Numbered from the stretch's first letter, positions 35,424-44,703 are shown. The stretch: 64,000 bases of DNA from an uncultured Sphingomonadaceae bacterium (GCA_947493195.1 CANLQG010000002.1:62001-126000); one strand, 5' to 3'. Notes: generated from the sequence alone by a model not told the origin. Made by a program: numbers and translations.

Positions 35424-36011
35424 ATGAGAACTTTCCCGGTCGCGCCGCTGGTAGCCGCCTTCGCACTATCCGTTCCAGGTCAAGGCGAGGCGCAGGATTT
35501 CCAAATCTTCGATCATGAACTTGGTCGCGCGGCTGCCCAGGGGGAGCAAGGCATACAGACAGCTCCAGCCGATTTTCAGGTACGGCCAATCGCGGTGGAC
35601 ACTGCGGCCACTCGGTCCTTCAAGGAAGCTCTTTACGAGCCTCTGATCAGGGAAGCCGAAGCGAGGTATCGTTTGCCGCCCCGCCTGCTCCAGGCATTGG
35701 TGTGGACTGAGTCGCGGTTCGATCCAATGGCGATAAGCCCAGCAGGCGCTGCTGGACTGGCTCAGCTAATGCCAGCAACCGCGCGCGAACTAGGTGTTAG
35801 CAACAGGCACGATCCCGCTCAGAGTATCGATGGTGGAGCTCGCTATCTGAAGCAGATGCTCGACCGGTTTGGAGTGACCCATCTTGCGCTAGCCGCCTAC
35901 AATGCGGGACCGGGCGCTGTCTCGCGTGCAGGGGGAATCCCACGGAACCGCGAGACTCCGGCGTATGTCAGGAGCGTATTGCGGCGATGGGTGGCATACG
36001 GTGCCCCATGA
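35424..36011 (+). CDS. lytic transglycosylase, VirB1/TrbN-like
   Basis: A 195-residue protein with a Sec signal peptide (about 1-23, ending GQGEA) and an SLT domain from about 72. The catalytic glutamate is in ALVWTESRFDPMAISPAGA, with the family motifs GLAQLMPATARELGV and LAAYNAGPGAV. It opens peptidoglycan in the periplasm, as VirB1 does for assembly of a type IV secretion channel. It is the only mating-pore gene in the window. It is followed by a DUF5818-like gene with a four-base overlap and is divergent from the primase gene. Confidence 0.9.
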   Translation: MRTFPVAPLVAAFALSVPGQGEAQDFQIFDHELGRAAAQGEQGIQTAPADFQVRPIAVDTAATRSFKEALYEPLIREAEARYRLPPRLLQALVWTESRFDPMAISPAGAAGLAQLMPATARELGVSNRHDPAQSIDGGARYLKQMLDRFGVTHLALAAYNAGPGAVSRAGGIPRNRETPAYVRSVLRRWVAYGAP

Positions 36012-36211
36012 ACTCGAATCGCAAACGGATAAGCGGACGACTTGAGCATGTTCCAAGGGGCTTGGCGATCATCACCGACGCGGGTGATCATTGGGTGCTG
36101 GAAGGTTGCGACCCTCCCAATGACCATTTTGGCTCCATAGTCACGGTTGAGGGCGTTCTGATCGGCATGGATCGATTGCGCGTGGATTGGATCGGAGCTT
36201 CGGCTCAATAA
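36008..36211 (+). CDS. DUF5818-like small protein
   Basis: A 67-residue protein whose ATG overlaps the transglycosylase stop (ATGA). The segment GDHWVLEGCDPPNDHFG followed by IVTVEGVLIGMDRLRVDWIG fits the DUF5818 pattern, a small beta-rich family common in sphingomonads, with no known function. It ends directly next to the stop of the convergent integrase gene, with no spacer. Confidence 0.65.
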   Translation: MNSNRKRISGRLEHVPRGLAIITDAGDHWVLEGCDPPNDHFGSIVTVEGVLIGMDRLRVDWIGASAQ

Positions 36212-37429
36212 TCAACCCGCTTTAAGGCGGACGATTTTGCCTCCGGATTTCAGATCGTCGAGATAGTTACTCCACCATTGTGCCATTTTTACGCGCTCCG
36301 GCCAGTGCTTTCCTCTATGATAGATGCCGCGGACCGCATCGCTATCTCCATGGGCCAGCGCGCGCTCAATGGCATCCGGGCTCCACTTACCGCTTTCGTT
36401 AAGTAGAGTTGAAGCGGTCGCCCTCAACCCATGTGCGGTGATCTCTTCTTTGCTGTAACCCATGCGTCGGAACGCTGCGTTGAGTGCATTCTCGCTCATT
36501 GGACGAAGACCTGACCGGGCTGATGGAAAGACGTAACCCTTCTTGCCCATCAATGTGCCCAGCTCCTTCAAGAGTTTGACGACCTGGGTCGAGAGCGGAA
36601 CTGCGTGCGCACGGCGGGCTTTCATCTTGCCCGCCGGAATTCTCCAGATTCCTTCCTTGAGATCAAATTCATCCCAGTCAGCGTGTCGGAGTTCGCCTGG
36701 TCTGACAAATACGTGCGGTGCAATCTGCAAGGAATATTTGGTGAGGGTGTACCCCTCGAAATCATCAATAGCTCGCAATAGACCACCCAACTTCCCAGGG
36801 TCCAAAATCGCGGCATAGTGTGTGGGCTTCGGTGTTATGAGCGCACCCTTGAGGAGTGCCGTCGGATCGGACTCGCAGCGAGTCGTCGCTACTCCATAAC
36901 AAAACACACGGCTGGCAAACGATCGAGATTTCTTGGCAGTCTCATGTTTGCCTCGCGCTTCGAGGCGCTTGAGAGGCGCCAGAACTTCAAACGGCTCAAT
37001 TTGGTCCAATGGGCGTTTGCCGATTGCCGGGGCAAGCTGGTTCAGAAAATAGTTGGCTTTCACAATGGTTGCTTCGGCGCGACCGCTCTTGACCATCATC
37101 TCCTCGATATACTCGCGAGCTACTGCCTCGAAGCTGTGAGCAGAGAGAAACTCTGCGTGGATCTTCTGCTTCTGTTTATCGACAGCCGGATCGCCCCCGC
37201 GCGCCACTTCCAGCCGTGCCTCATGCGCCAGGTCTCTGACGGCCTTCAAACTGATATCGGGGTAAGTGCCGAGAGAGAGCTTTTTCTCTACGCCGCAAAT
37301 ACGATAGCGAAACTTCCAAAGCTTGCCGCCTGCTGGCGTCACTTCGACGTAAAGCCCTCGCGAATCCGCAATCTTGTAGGACCGTTTTTTGGGCTGGAAA
37401 GAACGAAGCCGTGTTTCTGTCAGAGGCAT
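36212..37429 (-). CDS. int: P4-type tyrosine integrase of the element
   Basis: A 405-residue tyrosine recombinase with an N-terminal DUF4102 arm-binding domain (about 1-85; RSYKIADSRGLYVEVTPAGG), a SAM-like core-binding domain and a C-terminal catalytic domain with Arg243 (FVRPGELRHADW), His333 and Arg336 (TAHGLRATA), His360 and the nucleophile Tyr370 (GIYHRGKHW). All catalytic residues are intact, so it is probably active. Such integrases insert elements into tRNA 3' ends, and the tRNA-Leu 3' end lies 166 bp away, as expected. The start is MPLTETRL at 37429; the frame upstream runs into repeated sites that look regulatory. Confidence 0.95.
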   Translation of the reverse strand: MPLTETRLRSFQPKKRSYKIADSRGLYVEVTPAGGKLWKFRYRICGVEKKLSLGTYPDISLKAVRDLAHEARLEVARGGDPAVDKQKQKIHAEFLSAHSFEAVAREYIEEMMVKSGRAEATIVKANYFLNQLAPAIGKRPLDQIEPFEVLAPLKRLEARGKHETAKKSRSFASRVFCYGVATTRCESDPTALLKGALITPKPTHYAAILDPGKLGGLLRAIDDFEGYTLTKYSLQIAPHVFVRPGELRHADWDEFDLKEGIWRIPAGKMKARRAHAVPLSTQVVKLLKELGTLMGKKGYVFPSARSGLRPMSENALNAAFRRMGYSKEEITAHGLRATASTLLNESGKWSPDAIERALAHGDSDAVRGIYHRGKHWPERVKMAQWWSNYLDDLKSGGKIVRLKAG

Positions 37430-37430
37430 G

Positions 37431-37486
37431 TGCGGGCCTTTTCGTTTCGGACATTGCAAAGGCCCGCAAAAAGGCCCGCAAAAATG
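37431..37486. repeat. AAAGGCCCGCA repeat cluster upstream of the integrase gene
   Basis: Three copies of an 11-mer: TGCGGGCCTTT (37431-37441, inverted) and AAAGGCCCGCA at 37458-37468 and 37470-37480. The two direct copies are flanked by GACATT (37450-37455) and AATGTC (37483-37488). They sit directly upstream of the integrase start, so they may be arm-type integrase or excisionase sites, or an operator. Confidence 0.6.
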
Positions 37487-37594
37487 TCTGGAACGGCCGG
37501 GAATTGGTGGAACGCTCCGAGACTATCCAAAGGCGGAATCCCTTGGATTTCTGCGGGTTTTATAGACTATCTGAGAGAACAAGAGAAGAACAAA

Positions 37595-37640
37595 TGGTGC
37601 CCAGAAGAGGACTCGAACCTCCACGCCCTTGCGAGCGCCG
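37595..37640. other. probable attachment site (3' half of tRNA-Leu)
   Basis: The integrase gene lies immediately beyond the 3' end of the tRNA. P4-type integrases usually recombine within the T-arm and 3' end of the tRNA and leave the gene intact, so the core site should be in this interval. A duplicate of the core would mark the other end of the element, which is not in the window. Confidence 0.55.
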
Positions 37641-37681
37641 CCACCTGAAGACGGTGCGTCTACCAATTCCGCCATCTGGGC
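37595..37681 (-). tRNA. tRNA-Leu(CAG)
   Basis: An 87-nt tRNA folds cleanly: acceptor GCCCAGA with TCTGGGC, anticodon stem CCGTC with GGCGG around loop TTCAGGT (anticodon CAG, decoding CUG), a long variable arm as in tRNA-Leu, T-stem GGAGG with CCTCT around TTCGAGT, and an encoded CCA end (37597-37595). Its 3' end borders the integrative element. Confidence 0.96.
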
Positions 37682-37910
37682 ACCGGAGCAGGCCGGTCGT
37701 CTGTGTCCGCCTGCAAGGTAGGGGCGCGCCACTAGGACACGGCGGAGATAGTGTCAACGAGTCGTTGCGCATCGGCTGAAAAAACCGATCTTCGTGGCCA
37801 TCACTGCGTCGGATCCGTTGCTGCAGGCCATTGAAGGGGTCGCCGCTTTCCGGCTAAGGGGCTGCGAGTTTTGGATTCACCCTCCTTGCGCAAAGGAAAC
37901 GCACCGCACC

Positions 37911-38858
37911 ATGGCACGCACCTCTTCGCTTGACGACACGCTCGTCACCCTCATCGGCGGCAATGGGTTCATCGGCAGCCATGTTGCGCAAGACCTGCTG
38001 GAACGCGGCGCGCGGGTGCGCATTGCCGCGCGGGAACCCGAAAAGGCGTTCAAGCTTAAACCGCTCGCGAACCTTGGCCAGTTGCAGTTCGCCCGCTGCA
38101 ACGCGATGGACGCGCATAGCATCGAGGCATGCGTCAGGGGTTCGGACGCAGTCGTCTATCTGATCGGCACTTTCGAAGGCAACCAGCAGACCCTCCAGGC
38201 AGACAGCGCCGGCCATGCCGCCCGCTTCGCAGCCGAAACGGGCGCAAAGAGCTTCGTGTACATCTCTGCCATAGGCGCCGATCCCCAAGCAGAAACCGGG
38301 TATTACCGGACCAAGGGCGACGGCGAGCGCCGGGTTATGGAGGCTTTCCCGAAAGCAACCGTCATCCGCCCCTCGGTCGTCTTCGGCGAAGAGGATGGCC
38401 TGGTGCCGATGTTCGCCGACCTCGTGGCGATGATGCCGGTCATGCCGGTGTTCGGTGCGGACAGCGAATTCCAGGTCGTTTGGGTGGATGACGTGGCGGC
38501 CGCGGTCGCCGCGGCGCTGGAAGACCCCGAAGCCCATGGCGGCAAGACCTACGAGGCCGCGGGTCCGGACAGGCTTTCCATGATGCAAATTCACAAGATG
38601 ATTGCTGATGGCCAAGGCCGTGACCGCACTTTCTTTCCGATGCCTTCCTCTCTGGCAAAGATGTTCGCTTCAGTGCCGCTGACGCCGATCAATTCGGACC
38701 AGCTGGCGATGCTGCAGGAGGGTAGCGTGGCAAGCAAGGGCACGCCCGGACTTGCCAAGCTAGGCATCAGCGCCAAGCCGCTGTCCCTTTTCCTCGACCG
38801 GTGGATGGTGCGCTATCGCAAGCATGGCCGGTTTACCGCAAAGAACTCCGCAAACTGA
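37911..38858 (+). CDS. NDUFA9-like NAD(P)-binding protein (complex I associated, SDR family)
   Basis: A 315-residue extended SDR-like protein. The Rossmann motif is TLIGGNGFIGSHVAQDLLERG near the N terminus, followed by VYLIGTFEG and the motif VYISAIGADPQAETGYYRTKG, in which the Tyr-Lys catalytic pair of SDRs is altered. This matches the complex I NDUFA9 subfamily. In alphaproteobacteria these proteins help assemble or stabilise NADH:quinone oxidoreductase or act on ubiquinone biosynthesis. The start MARTSSLDD (37911) matches the family; the open frame to 37794 is unlikely. It is the first chromosomal gene beyond the tRNA. Confidence 0.85.
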   Translation: MARTSSLDDTLVTLIGGNGFIGSHVAQDLLERGARVRIAAREPEKAFKLKPLANLGQLQFARCNAMDAHSIEACVRGSDAVVYLIGTFEGNQQTLQADSAGHAARFAAETGAKSFVYISAIGADPQAETGYYRTKGDGERRVMEAFPKATVIRPSVVFGEEDGLVPMFADLVAMMPVMPVFGADSEFQVVWVDDVAAAVAAALEDPEAHGGKTYEAAGPDRLSMMQIHKMIADGQGRDRTFFPMPSSLAKMFASVPLTPINSDQLAMLQEGSVASKGTPGLAKLGISAKPLSLFLDRWMVRYRKHGRFTAKNSAN

Positions 38859-38973
38859 TCGCCGCCGCCGGCGGGCGACCGAGGAAATCTTGTCCGCTCA
38901 GGTGGCGTGATCGGCGTCGCCGCGCCTATGGTGCCCACACCGATTCGCCACACCGCACTGGAATGCTTCGACC

Positions 38974-39627
38974 ATGAAATTCTTCGCTGACACCGCTGAT
39001 CTCGACGACATCCGTGAGCTGGCCGCCACCGGCCTGCTGGACGGGGTCACCACCAACCCCTCGCTGATTGCCAAGTCGGGCCGAGATTTCATGGAAGTCA
39101 CCAGGGAGATCTGCGGGATCACCGATGGGCCGGTCAGCGCCGAGGTCGTCGCTCTCGACCACGAAACGATGATGAAAGAGGCCGAGGTCCTGCGCAAGAT
39201 TGCAGACAATGTCTGCATCAAGGTGCCGCTGACGGTCGATGGTTTGAAGACGTGCAAGGCGCTGTCCGACGATGGCACCATGGTCAACGTGACCCTGTGT
39301 TTCTCTGCCAACCAGGCCCTGCTGGCAGCGAAGGCCGGCGCGACTTTCGTCTCGCCGTTCGTCGGACGGCACGACGACAACGGTACCGACGGCATGGACC
39401 TCATCGCCGATATCCGTCTGGTCTACGACAATTACGATTTCGGCACACAGATCCTCGTTGCCAGCGTGCGCCACGTGGTCCACGTGCTGGAAAGCGCGCG
39501 GATTGGTGCGGACGTGATGACCGCTCCGCCCAAGGTCATCATGGCTCTGTTCAAGCATGTGCTCACCGACAAGGGCATCGAAGGCTTCCTGAAGGACTGG
39601 GAAACCACGGGCCAGAGCATCCTGTAA
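38974..39627 (+). CDS. tal: transaldolase, small (fructose-6-phosphate aldolase) type
   Basis: A 217-residue TIM-barrel enzyme of the short transaldolase/FSA subfamily. The start [16 protein letters not shown] is diagnostic, followed by [14 protein letters not shown], the Schiff-base lysine in CIKVPLT (about residue 84) and [12 protein letters not shown]. It transfers dihydroxyacetone units between sedoheptulose-7-phosphate and erythrose-4-phosphate in the pentose phosphate pathway, or cleaves fructose-6-phosphate; the two cannot be told apart here. It stands alone on the plus strand. Confidence 0.93.
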   Translation: MKFFADTADLDDIRELAATGLLDGVTTNPSLIAKSGRDFMEVTREICGITDGPVSAEVVALDHETMMKEAEVLRKIADNVCIKVPLTVDGLKTCKALSDDGTMVNVTLCFSANQALLAAKAGATFVSPFVGRHDDNGTDGMDLIADIRLVYDNYDFGTQILVASVRHVVHVLESARIGADVMTAPPKVIMALFKHVLTDKGIEGFLKDWETTGQSIL

Positions 39628-39759
39628 TCTGAAACCCGGAGGCTGGTTGCGGAATTCATCCGCACGATCCCGGCGGCCCCCGCGATTGCTCTAACCAGCG
39701 CTGCGAAACGCGGCGCTGGCCATAGTAAACCCGCAGTGCATGGGCGGCGGCGAGAAAGG

Positions 39760-41364
39760 CTACCCGTTCGCGGCTACCCATTCATCGCGCAGCTTGAACT
39801 TGCGTATCTTGCCCGATCCGGTCAGCGGCCATTCGGAAACCTGCGTCCAGTGCGCAGGACACTTCTGCGGACTGATGAGCGAGCGACAGTGGGCGCGCAA
39901 AGCATCGGCATCCATGTCCTTGTCGCCCTCCGTCCGCACGAACGCCGCCACGGCTTCCCCCAGGACATCGTCCGGCACACCCACGACGGCGCATTCGGTG
40001 ACATCGGGGTGTTCCAGAAGCACATTCTCGATCTCCGCAGGGAACAGGTTTTCCCCGCCGCGAATGATCATCTCCTTCACCCGGCCGGTGATTTTCACAT
40101 AGCCCTGATCGTCCATCGTGCCGAGATCGCCGGTATGCAGCCAGCCTTCGCCATCGATAGCGGCGGCAGTGGCATCGGGATCGTCGTTATAGCCGAGCAT
40201 GGTGGATGCAGAACGGCAGCGGATTTCCCCGACCTCGTCGCAACCGACAACTTCGTTGGTATCGGGATTGAAAATGCCAACCTCGCAGCCCAGCGCAGGC
40301 TGGCCGATGGTGGTGATGATTTTCTCGAAATCGTCGGCCGGCCTGCCGGTGGTGATCAACGGGCTGCTCTCGGTCTGGCCATAGGCAACGAGTGTATCGG
40401 CCCCCAGCACGTCACGCACGTTGCGGGCAAGTTCGGGGGCGACCATTGCCCCGCCCATGCCGATGCGCTGGAGCGAGGACAGGTCGCGCTTCTTCTGCTT
40501 CTGTGCAGCCACCATCGCCACCGCCATGGTGGGAACGCAGATCGTCCAGCTGAGATCTTCCGCCTCGACCAGGTCGAGCGCCGCACCCGGATCGAAAGCG
40601 AGCAGCGGACAATAGGCGCCGCCCGATTGCAAAGCGCCCAGAACACCCATCGAACAGCCCATGGTGTGGAACAGCGGCGTCAGGCCCAGTGCCCCGAGAC
40701 CCTTTGGCAACTCGCCCACCTCGACGAACAGGCGTGCGTTGTTCGTAAGGTTGCGGTGAGACAGGACGACCCCCTTGGGGAAGCCGGTGGTACCGCTCGT
40801 ATACTGGATTTGCGCTGCATCGTTCGTGCCCACTTCGGGAAGTGTACCGGAAGGATCCGTAAACAGTGCGGCCTCGTCCTGCATATCGACAATTTCGCGC
40901 AGGGCGGGCAGGTCCTCTGCCACTTCGGCGGCGATCGTAGCCATCGGATTGCCGCGAAATTCGCTGATAAGGAACAATGCCGCCGAGGTGCTCTGTCCCA
41001 GCACATAGGCAAGCTCGCGCTTCTGGTAAGCGGGGTTCACCGTCACCACGGTCAGGCCGGCCAGGGCGGCCGCATATTCGACCAGCACCCATTCGGGGAC
41101 ATTGGGAGCCCAGACCGCCACGCGTTCGCCCGGCTGGAAGCGGGCAGCGAAGCCCTTCGCCATCCGTTCGGCATCGGCCAGCAATTCGGCGTAGGTCCAG
41201 CGGCGGCCAACCGTACCATCCGGCAGGCCTTCCAGCAGCGCGTCCTGCCCTGGGGTGGCTGCCGCCTGGTCGCGCAACAGCCCCCCGATGGTCGTGTCGA
41301 GGATTTCGTCGTCTGCGAACCAGTCGCACAGCGCCCTGTCGAGGCGGCGCCCGTTATCAGTCAT
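39760..41364 (-). CDS. medium/long-chain acyl-CoA synthetase (AMP-binding)
   Basis: A 534-residue adenylate-forming enzyme. The P-loop-like motif is YTSGTTGFPKGVVLSH, followed by YGQTESSPLITTG, the hinge region with GRVKEMIIRGGENLFPAEIE, and the catalytic lysine near the C terminus (GSGKIRKFKLRD). It activates a carboxylic acid to its CoA thioester through an acyl-AMP. It resembles FadD3/AliA-like ligases, whose substrates include fatty acids and side chains of cyclic compounds. A GGAGAG site picks the ATG at 41364; the frame is open far upstream without support. Confidence 0.92.
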   Translation of the reverse strand: MTDNGRRLDRALCDWFADDEILDTTIGGLLRDQAAATPGQDALLEGLPDGTVGRRWTYAELLADAERMAKGFAARFQPGERVAVWAPNVPEWVLVEYAAALAGLTVVTVNPAYQKRELAYVLGQSTSAALFLISEFRGNPMATIAAEVAEDLPALREIVDMQDEAALFTDPSGTLPEVGTNDAAQIQYTSGTTGFPKGVVLSHRNLTNNARLFVEVGELPKGLGALGLTPLFHTMGCSMGVLGALQSGGAYCPLLAFDPGAALDLVEAEDLSWTICVPTMAVAMVAAQKQKKRDLSSLQRIGMGGAMVAPELARNVRDVLGADTLVAYGQTESSPLITTGRPADDFEKIITTIGQPALGCEVGIFNPDTNEVVGCDEVGEIRCRSASTMLGYNDDPDATAAAIDGEGWLHTGDLGTMDDQGYVKITGRVKEMIIRGGENLFPAEIENVLLEHPDVTECAVVGVPDDVLGEAVAAFVRTEGDKDMDADALRAHCRSLISPQKCPAHWTQVSEWPLTGSGKIRKFKLRDEWVAANG

Positions 41365-41698
41365 CAATCTCTCCATCATGGCTGGTCGTTGGAATTCGCC
41401 AGCCTTTCTGCGGGGTACTATAGCCGGTTCGGTTTCGCGACCAAGTGATTGCGCAACAAATCTTCGTTCAGCCTCGCGGCAGGGGCACAGCAGGAACAGA
41501 CTGGCAGTATCCGGCATTGCAAGGGGCGACCCGCAGGGCGCTTGCGGGAGAGATCCTTGCGGGCTGGATGAACATTTCTCTATCCAGACGGTTGTCAAAA
41601 CCGTGTGAACCCGTAACCCGCCTTTCGACGGACAGCGCGACTGCGCGCTGCAAACTCGATAGCAACATTCACATTTTCAGGAGGCCGCGTCGAAAGCG
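41365..41698. other. divergent promoter region
   Basis: 334 bp between the ligase gene (leftward) and the dehydrogenase gene (rightward). No gene, RNA or clear promoter element is seen, apart from an AGGAGG near 41678-41683 that is rather far from the next start. Confidence 0.4.
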
Positions 41699-42577
41699 AT
41701 GTCAGCGAAAGATTCGGATAGGAAACTGCCAAATGTGGCACTGATCGGCTTCGGAGAAGTCGGAGAGACCTTTGCGCGCAACGTGCAATGGCAAGGCGTG
41801 AAAGGCTGGGACATCCTGGCGGAGCGGCGCGCAGTGATGCCAGGACTGGGCGTGGCGCTGGGAGAAGACTGCGGAGAGGTGCTGGCCACCGCCGATGTGA
41901 TCCTTTCGCTCGTCACTGCCGACCAGGCGTTGGATGCGGCCCGCGAATATGCGCCCTATCTGCCGCAGGAAGCGATGTGGCTCGACATGAACTCCGTCGC
42001 CCCACAGACCAAGGCGATGGCTGCAGAGGCAGTAGAGGCAGTGAATGTCCGCTTCGTCGACGTGGCCATCATGGCTCCGGTGGACGAGGGGTTGTCCGTG
42101 CCGATGCTGGTATCGGGCAACAAGGCCGATGCAGCGGTAGAGACACTGACCGCGCTTGGTTTTACCGACGTACGCTCGGTGGGCAGCACCGTGGGCCGCG
42201 CCAGCGCCATCAAACTGTGCCGTTCGATCATGGTGAAAGGTATCGAGGCCCTCACCGCCGAGATGGTGCTCGCATCCAGCCAGGCGGGTGTTCTTGACGA
42301 GGTTCTTGCCTCGCTCGACGCCAGCGAGAAGCCGGTGGAATGGGCCGAGCGCGCCGACTACAATCTTAATCGCATGCTGAAGCACGGCGGGCGCCGCGCG
42401 GCGGAAATGATCGAGGCGGCGGAAATGTTGCGTGCCATGGGGACCTCTGCCGCGATGAGCGACCAGACCGTCGCCTGGCACGAACAACTGGGCGGGCTCG
42501 AGATGACCGATCCGCCCAAAACGCTTGCCGCAAAGCTGAAGAAAATTCGCGCTACGCCGGAATTCGGGGGGGAATAG
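41699..42577 (+). CDS. 6-phosphogluconate/3-hydroxyisobutyrate dehydrogenase-like protein
   Basis: A 292-residue beta-hydroxyacid dehydrogenase-like protein. The N-terminal NAD(P)-binding fold has ALIGFGEVGETFARN, and the C-terminal helical domain (about 180-290) is the DUF1932-like dimerisation part, with the conserved lysine in ASAIKLCRSIMVKGIEAL. It should oxidise a hydroxy acid with NAD(P), but the substrate is unknown. The upstream AGGAGG is 15 bases from the ATG, so a slightly later start is possible. Confidence 0.82.
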   Translation: MSAKDSDRKLPNVALIGFGEVGETFARNVQWQGVKGWDILAERRAVMPGLGVALGEDCGEVLATADVILSLVTADQALDAAREYAPYLPQEAMWLDMNSVAPQTKAMAAEAVEAVNVRFVDVAIMAPVDEGLSVPMLVSGNKADAAVETLTALGFTDVRSVGSTVGRASAIKLCRSIMVKGIEALTAEMVLASSQAGVLDEVLASLDASEKPVEWAERADYNLNRMLKHGGRRAAEMIEAAEMLRAMGTSAAMSDQTVAWHEQLGGLEMTDPPKTLAAKLKKIRATPEFGGE

Positions 42578-42596
42578 GGGCAGGACTGCCTGCCCC
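42577..42596. terminator. hairpin between two convergent genes
   Basis: GGGGCAGG (42577-42584) and CCTGCCCC (42589-42596) pair perfectly with an ACTG loop, directly after the dehydrogenase stop and before the end of the convergent hydrolase gene. There is no T-run, so its terminator role is uncertain. Confidence 0.4.
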
Positions 42597-42622
42597 CTCC
42601 CCCGCCGATCGACAGGCAGCGG

Positions 42623-43489
42623 TCACAGGGTCTCGGAATACATTTCCAGCAGCTCGGCCCAGGCCCGCTCGGCCTCTGCCTGAACGTAGGCAGGACTGTC
42701 GAGCACGGTCCAGCCGTGGTCGCCGTCGTAGACTTCCACCTCGATCTCCGCAGCGGTCTGCATGGCAGCCGCGCGGAGCTGTGTCTTCGCGTCGGGATCC
42801 TCGGCATCGTCGTCGCGGGCGATTGCTATCAGCGCCTGCGCGTCTGCAGCCATGTCGTCCAGCAGGTTCACCGGCGCCATCGCGCCGTCGCCGGTCAGTC
42901 CGCCGCCGTGGAAACTGCCCGCCGCCTTCACCCGACCCGGCACGGCAGCTGCGGTGTAGATCGTCCAGCTGCCGGTCATGCAATAACCCTGGTTGCCGAT
43001 GCCGCGGGTCGAATCGACCGCGTCCTGTGCGTCCAGCCAAGCGACCACGGCGCGCGCGGTTTCCTGCACGGCTGCGGGCGTGTTCTTCTCCCGCCATGGC
43101 GTGACCTTGTTCCAGCCGTCGTTGTTTCGCCAGTCGTCGAAATCCTCGAACTGCTGGCCGGAGACGCTGCGATAATAGGGGTTGGCGACAAGGACGGCGT
43201 AGCCTCTTTCTGCAAGTCGCCGGCCCATCTGCACCTTGGCCGGACGCAGCCCTGCAATGTCGGGCCACAGGATCACGGCGGGATGCGATCCGCTGGACGG
43301 ATGGATGAACACGCCGTCGAAGGTGCCTCCGGGCGCGGCGAAAGCGACGGTGTTCTCCGCCAGTGCGCCATTAGCCCCTGTGCTGCCGTCCATCGGTGCG
43401 CAGGAGGCTACCGCCCCTGCCCCTGCCATCGCGCCGAACTGGCGGCGACTGATCGGACCCATCTTGGTGACCTGGTCTTTCGAGCACAT
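42623..43489 (-). CDS. exported dienelactone hydrolase family protein
   Basis: A 288-residue alpha/beta hydrolase of the dienelactone hydrolase type. The N terminus carries a twin-arginine signal (ISRRQFGAMAGAGAVASC) with a cysteine placed like a lipobox, so it is probably a Tat-exported lipoprotein. The nucleophile is the cysteine of GNQGYCMTGSW, with Asp and His in ARDDDAED and VYDGDHGWTV. Classic DLHs are cytosolic; an exported form suggests hydrolysis of an ester or lactone in the periplasm. AGGAAAG precedes the ATG at 43489; 43462 is an alternative start. Confidence 0.82.
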   Translation of the reverse strand: MCSKDQVTKMGPISRRQFGAMAGAGAVASCAPMDGSTGANGALAENTVAFAAPGGTFDGVFIHPSSGSHPAVILWPDIAGLRPAKVQMGRRLAERGYAVLVANPYYRSVSGQQFEDFDDWRNNDGWNKVTPWREKNTPAAVQETARAVVAWLDAQDAVDSTRGIGNQGYCMTGSWTIYTAAAVPGRVKAAGSFHGGGLTGDGAMAPVNLLDDMAADAQALIAIARDDDAEDPDAKTQLRAAAMQTAAEIEVEVYDGDHGWTVLDSPAYVQAEAERAWAELLEMYSETL

Positions 43490-43695
43490 AAAGGCTTTCC
43501 TATTCACTGTTCCTGTCGCCCGCAAAGGATAGCAGGGCGCACGGCGCTGCAAACCCCTTCAGAGTGCCGTAGTGTCGAAGCAGCGGGTGCCCGGCGCGTT
43601 CGCGTTGCGGCTAAGGAAGCATGTCCGTCTCGCCGACAGGGCGGTTGACGCGCGGCGATCGCGTGCGCAGGAAGCCGGTCAGGGGAGAATGTGAT

Positions 43696-44703
43696 ATGCG
43701 TGCATGGTTGCTGCCGGAAGGCGCCGACGGTTTCGACAAGCTCTACATGGATGAGCTTACGGATCCCGAACCCGGCCCCGGACAGATCCTGATCGCCCCC
43801 ACCGCATGGTCACTGAACTACCGCGATCTCATGGTGGCATCTGGCAAGTACCTGGGCGGCGCGATCACGCAGCCTTCGATCCCCCTTTCCGACGGCGCGG
43901 GCAAGGTCGTGGCGCTTGGGGAAGGCGTTAAATCGGTGCGCGTGGGGGACGAGGTGCAATCCACGTTCTTCCAGGGCTGGCACAACGGTCCGCCAAAGCT
44001 GGTTCCCACGCTCGGCGATGGCAAGGCGCCGGGGATGCTGGCGGAGAAAGTGGTGCTGGACGAGCATGGCGTCGTTCCCATTGCCCGCAGTCTGGACGTG
44101 CAGCAAGCCGCCTGCCTGCCCTGCGCCGGCGTCACCGCATGGAACGCCCTGTTCGAGGGCGGCCATCCGCTCAAGGCCGGGGACAAGGTGCTGGTGCTCG
44201 GCACCGGGGGTGTTTCGTTGATCGCGCTCAAGCTGGCCAAGGCAGCGGGCGCGGAAGTGATCGCCACCAGTTCGTCGGACGAGAAACTGGAACAGGTGAA
44301 GGCGCTGGGCGCCGATCATACCATCAACTACAAGGCGGTGCCCGACTGGGGCGATCACGTGCACGACCAGTTCGGCGGCGCAAACAAGATCGTGGAAGTG
44401 GGCGGAGCCGGCACGCTGGAGCAGAGCATGAAGGCCTGCGCGCCGCTGGCAGAGATCGCGCTGATCGGCGTGCTGGCCGACGGCCCACCCCCGCAGCCGC
44501 GCGGGCTGATGTTCACCGGCTCCTCCATTCGCGGCATATTCGTGGGCTCTTCGCGCATGGCCAGCGATCTCAACACCTTTGTCGACCGCCATCACCTGAC
44601 CTTCCCCGTCGGCAAGACCTTTGCATTCGAGGAAGCGGACGAAGCCTATGCCTTCGCTCGCGGGCCGGAAAGTTTCGGCAAGACGGTGATTGCGCTCACC
44701 TAG
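43696..44703 (+). CDS. MDR superfamily NAD(P)-dependent alcohol dehydrogenase/quinone reductase
   Basis: A 335-residue medium-chain dehydrogenase. The N-terminal GroES-like domain (about 1-125; NYRDLMVASGKYLGG) lacks the zinc-binding cysteines of classical ADH. The Rossmann domain has VLVLGTGGVSLIALKLAKAAG and ADHTINYKAVPDW. It is therefore a zinc-free NAD(P)H-dependent reductase of the quinone-oxidoreductase type. The start MRAWLLPEG at 43696 follows a GGGAGAATGTGAT element; the open frame begins 25 codons earlier. The substrate is unknown. Confidence 0.85.
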   Translation: MRAWLLPEGADGFDKLYMDELTDPEPGPGQILIAPTAWSLNYRDLMVASGKYLGGAITQPSIPLSDGAGKVVALGEGVKSVRVGDEVQSTFFQGWHNGPPKLVPTLGDGKAPGMLAEKVVLDEHGVVPIARSLDVQQAACLPCAGVTAWNALFEGGHPLKAGDKVLVLGTGGVSLIALKLAKAAGAEVIATSSSDEKLEQVKALGADHTINYKAVPDWGDHVHDQFGGANKIVEVGGAGTLEQSMKACAPLAEIALIGVLADGPPPQPRGLMFTGSSIRGIFVGSSRMASDLNTFVDRHHLTFPVGKTFAFEEADEAYAFARGPESFGKTVIALT

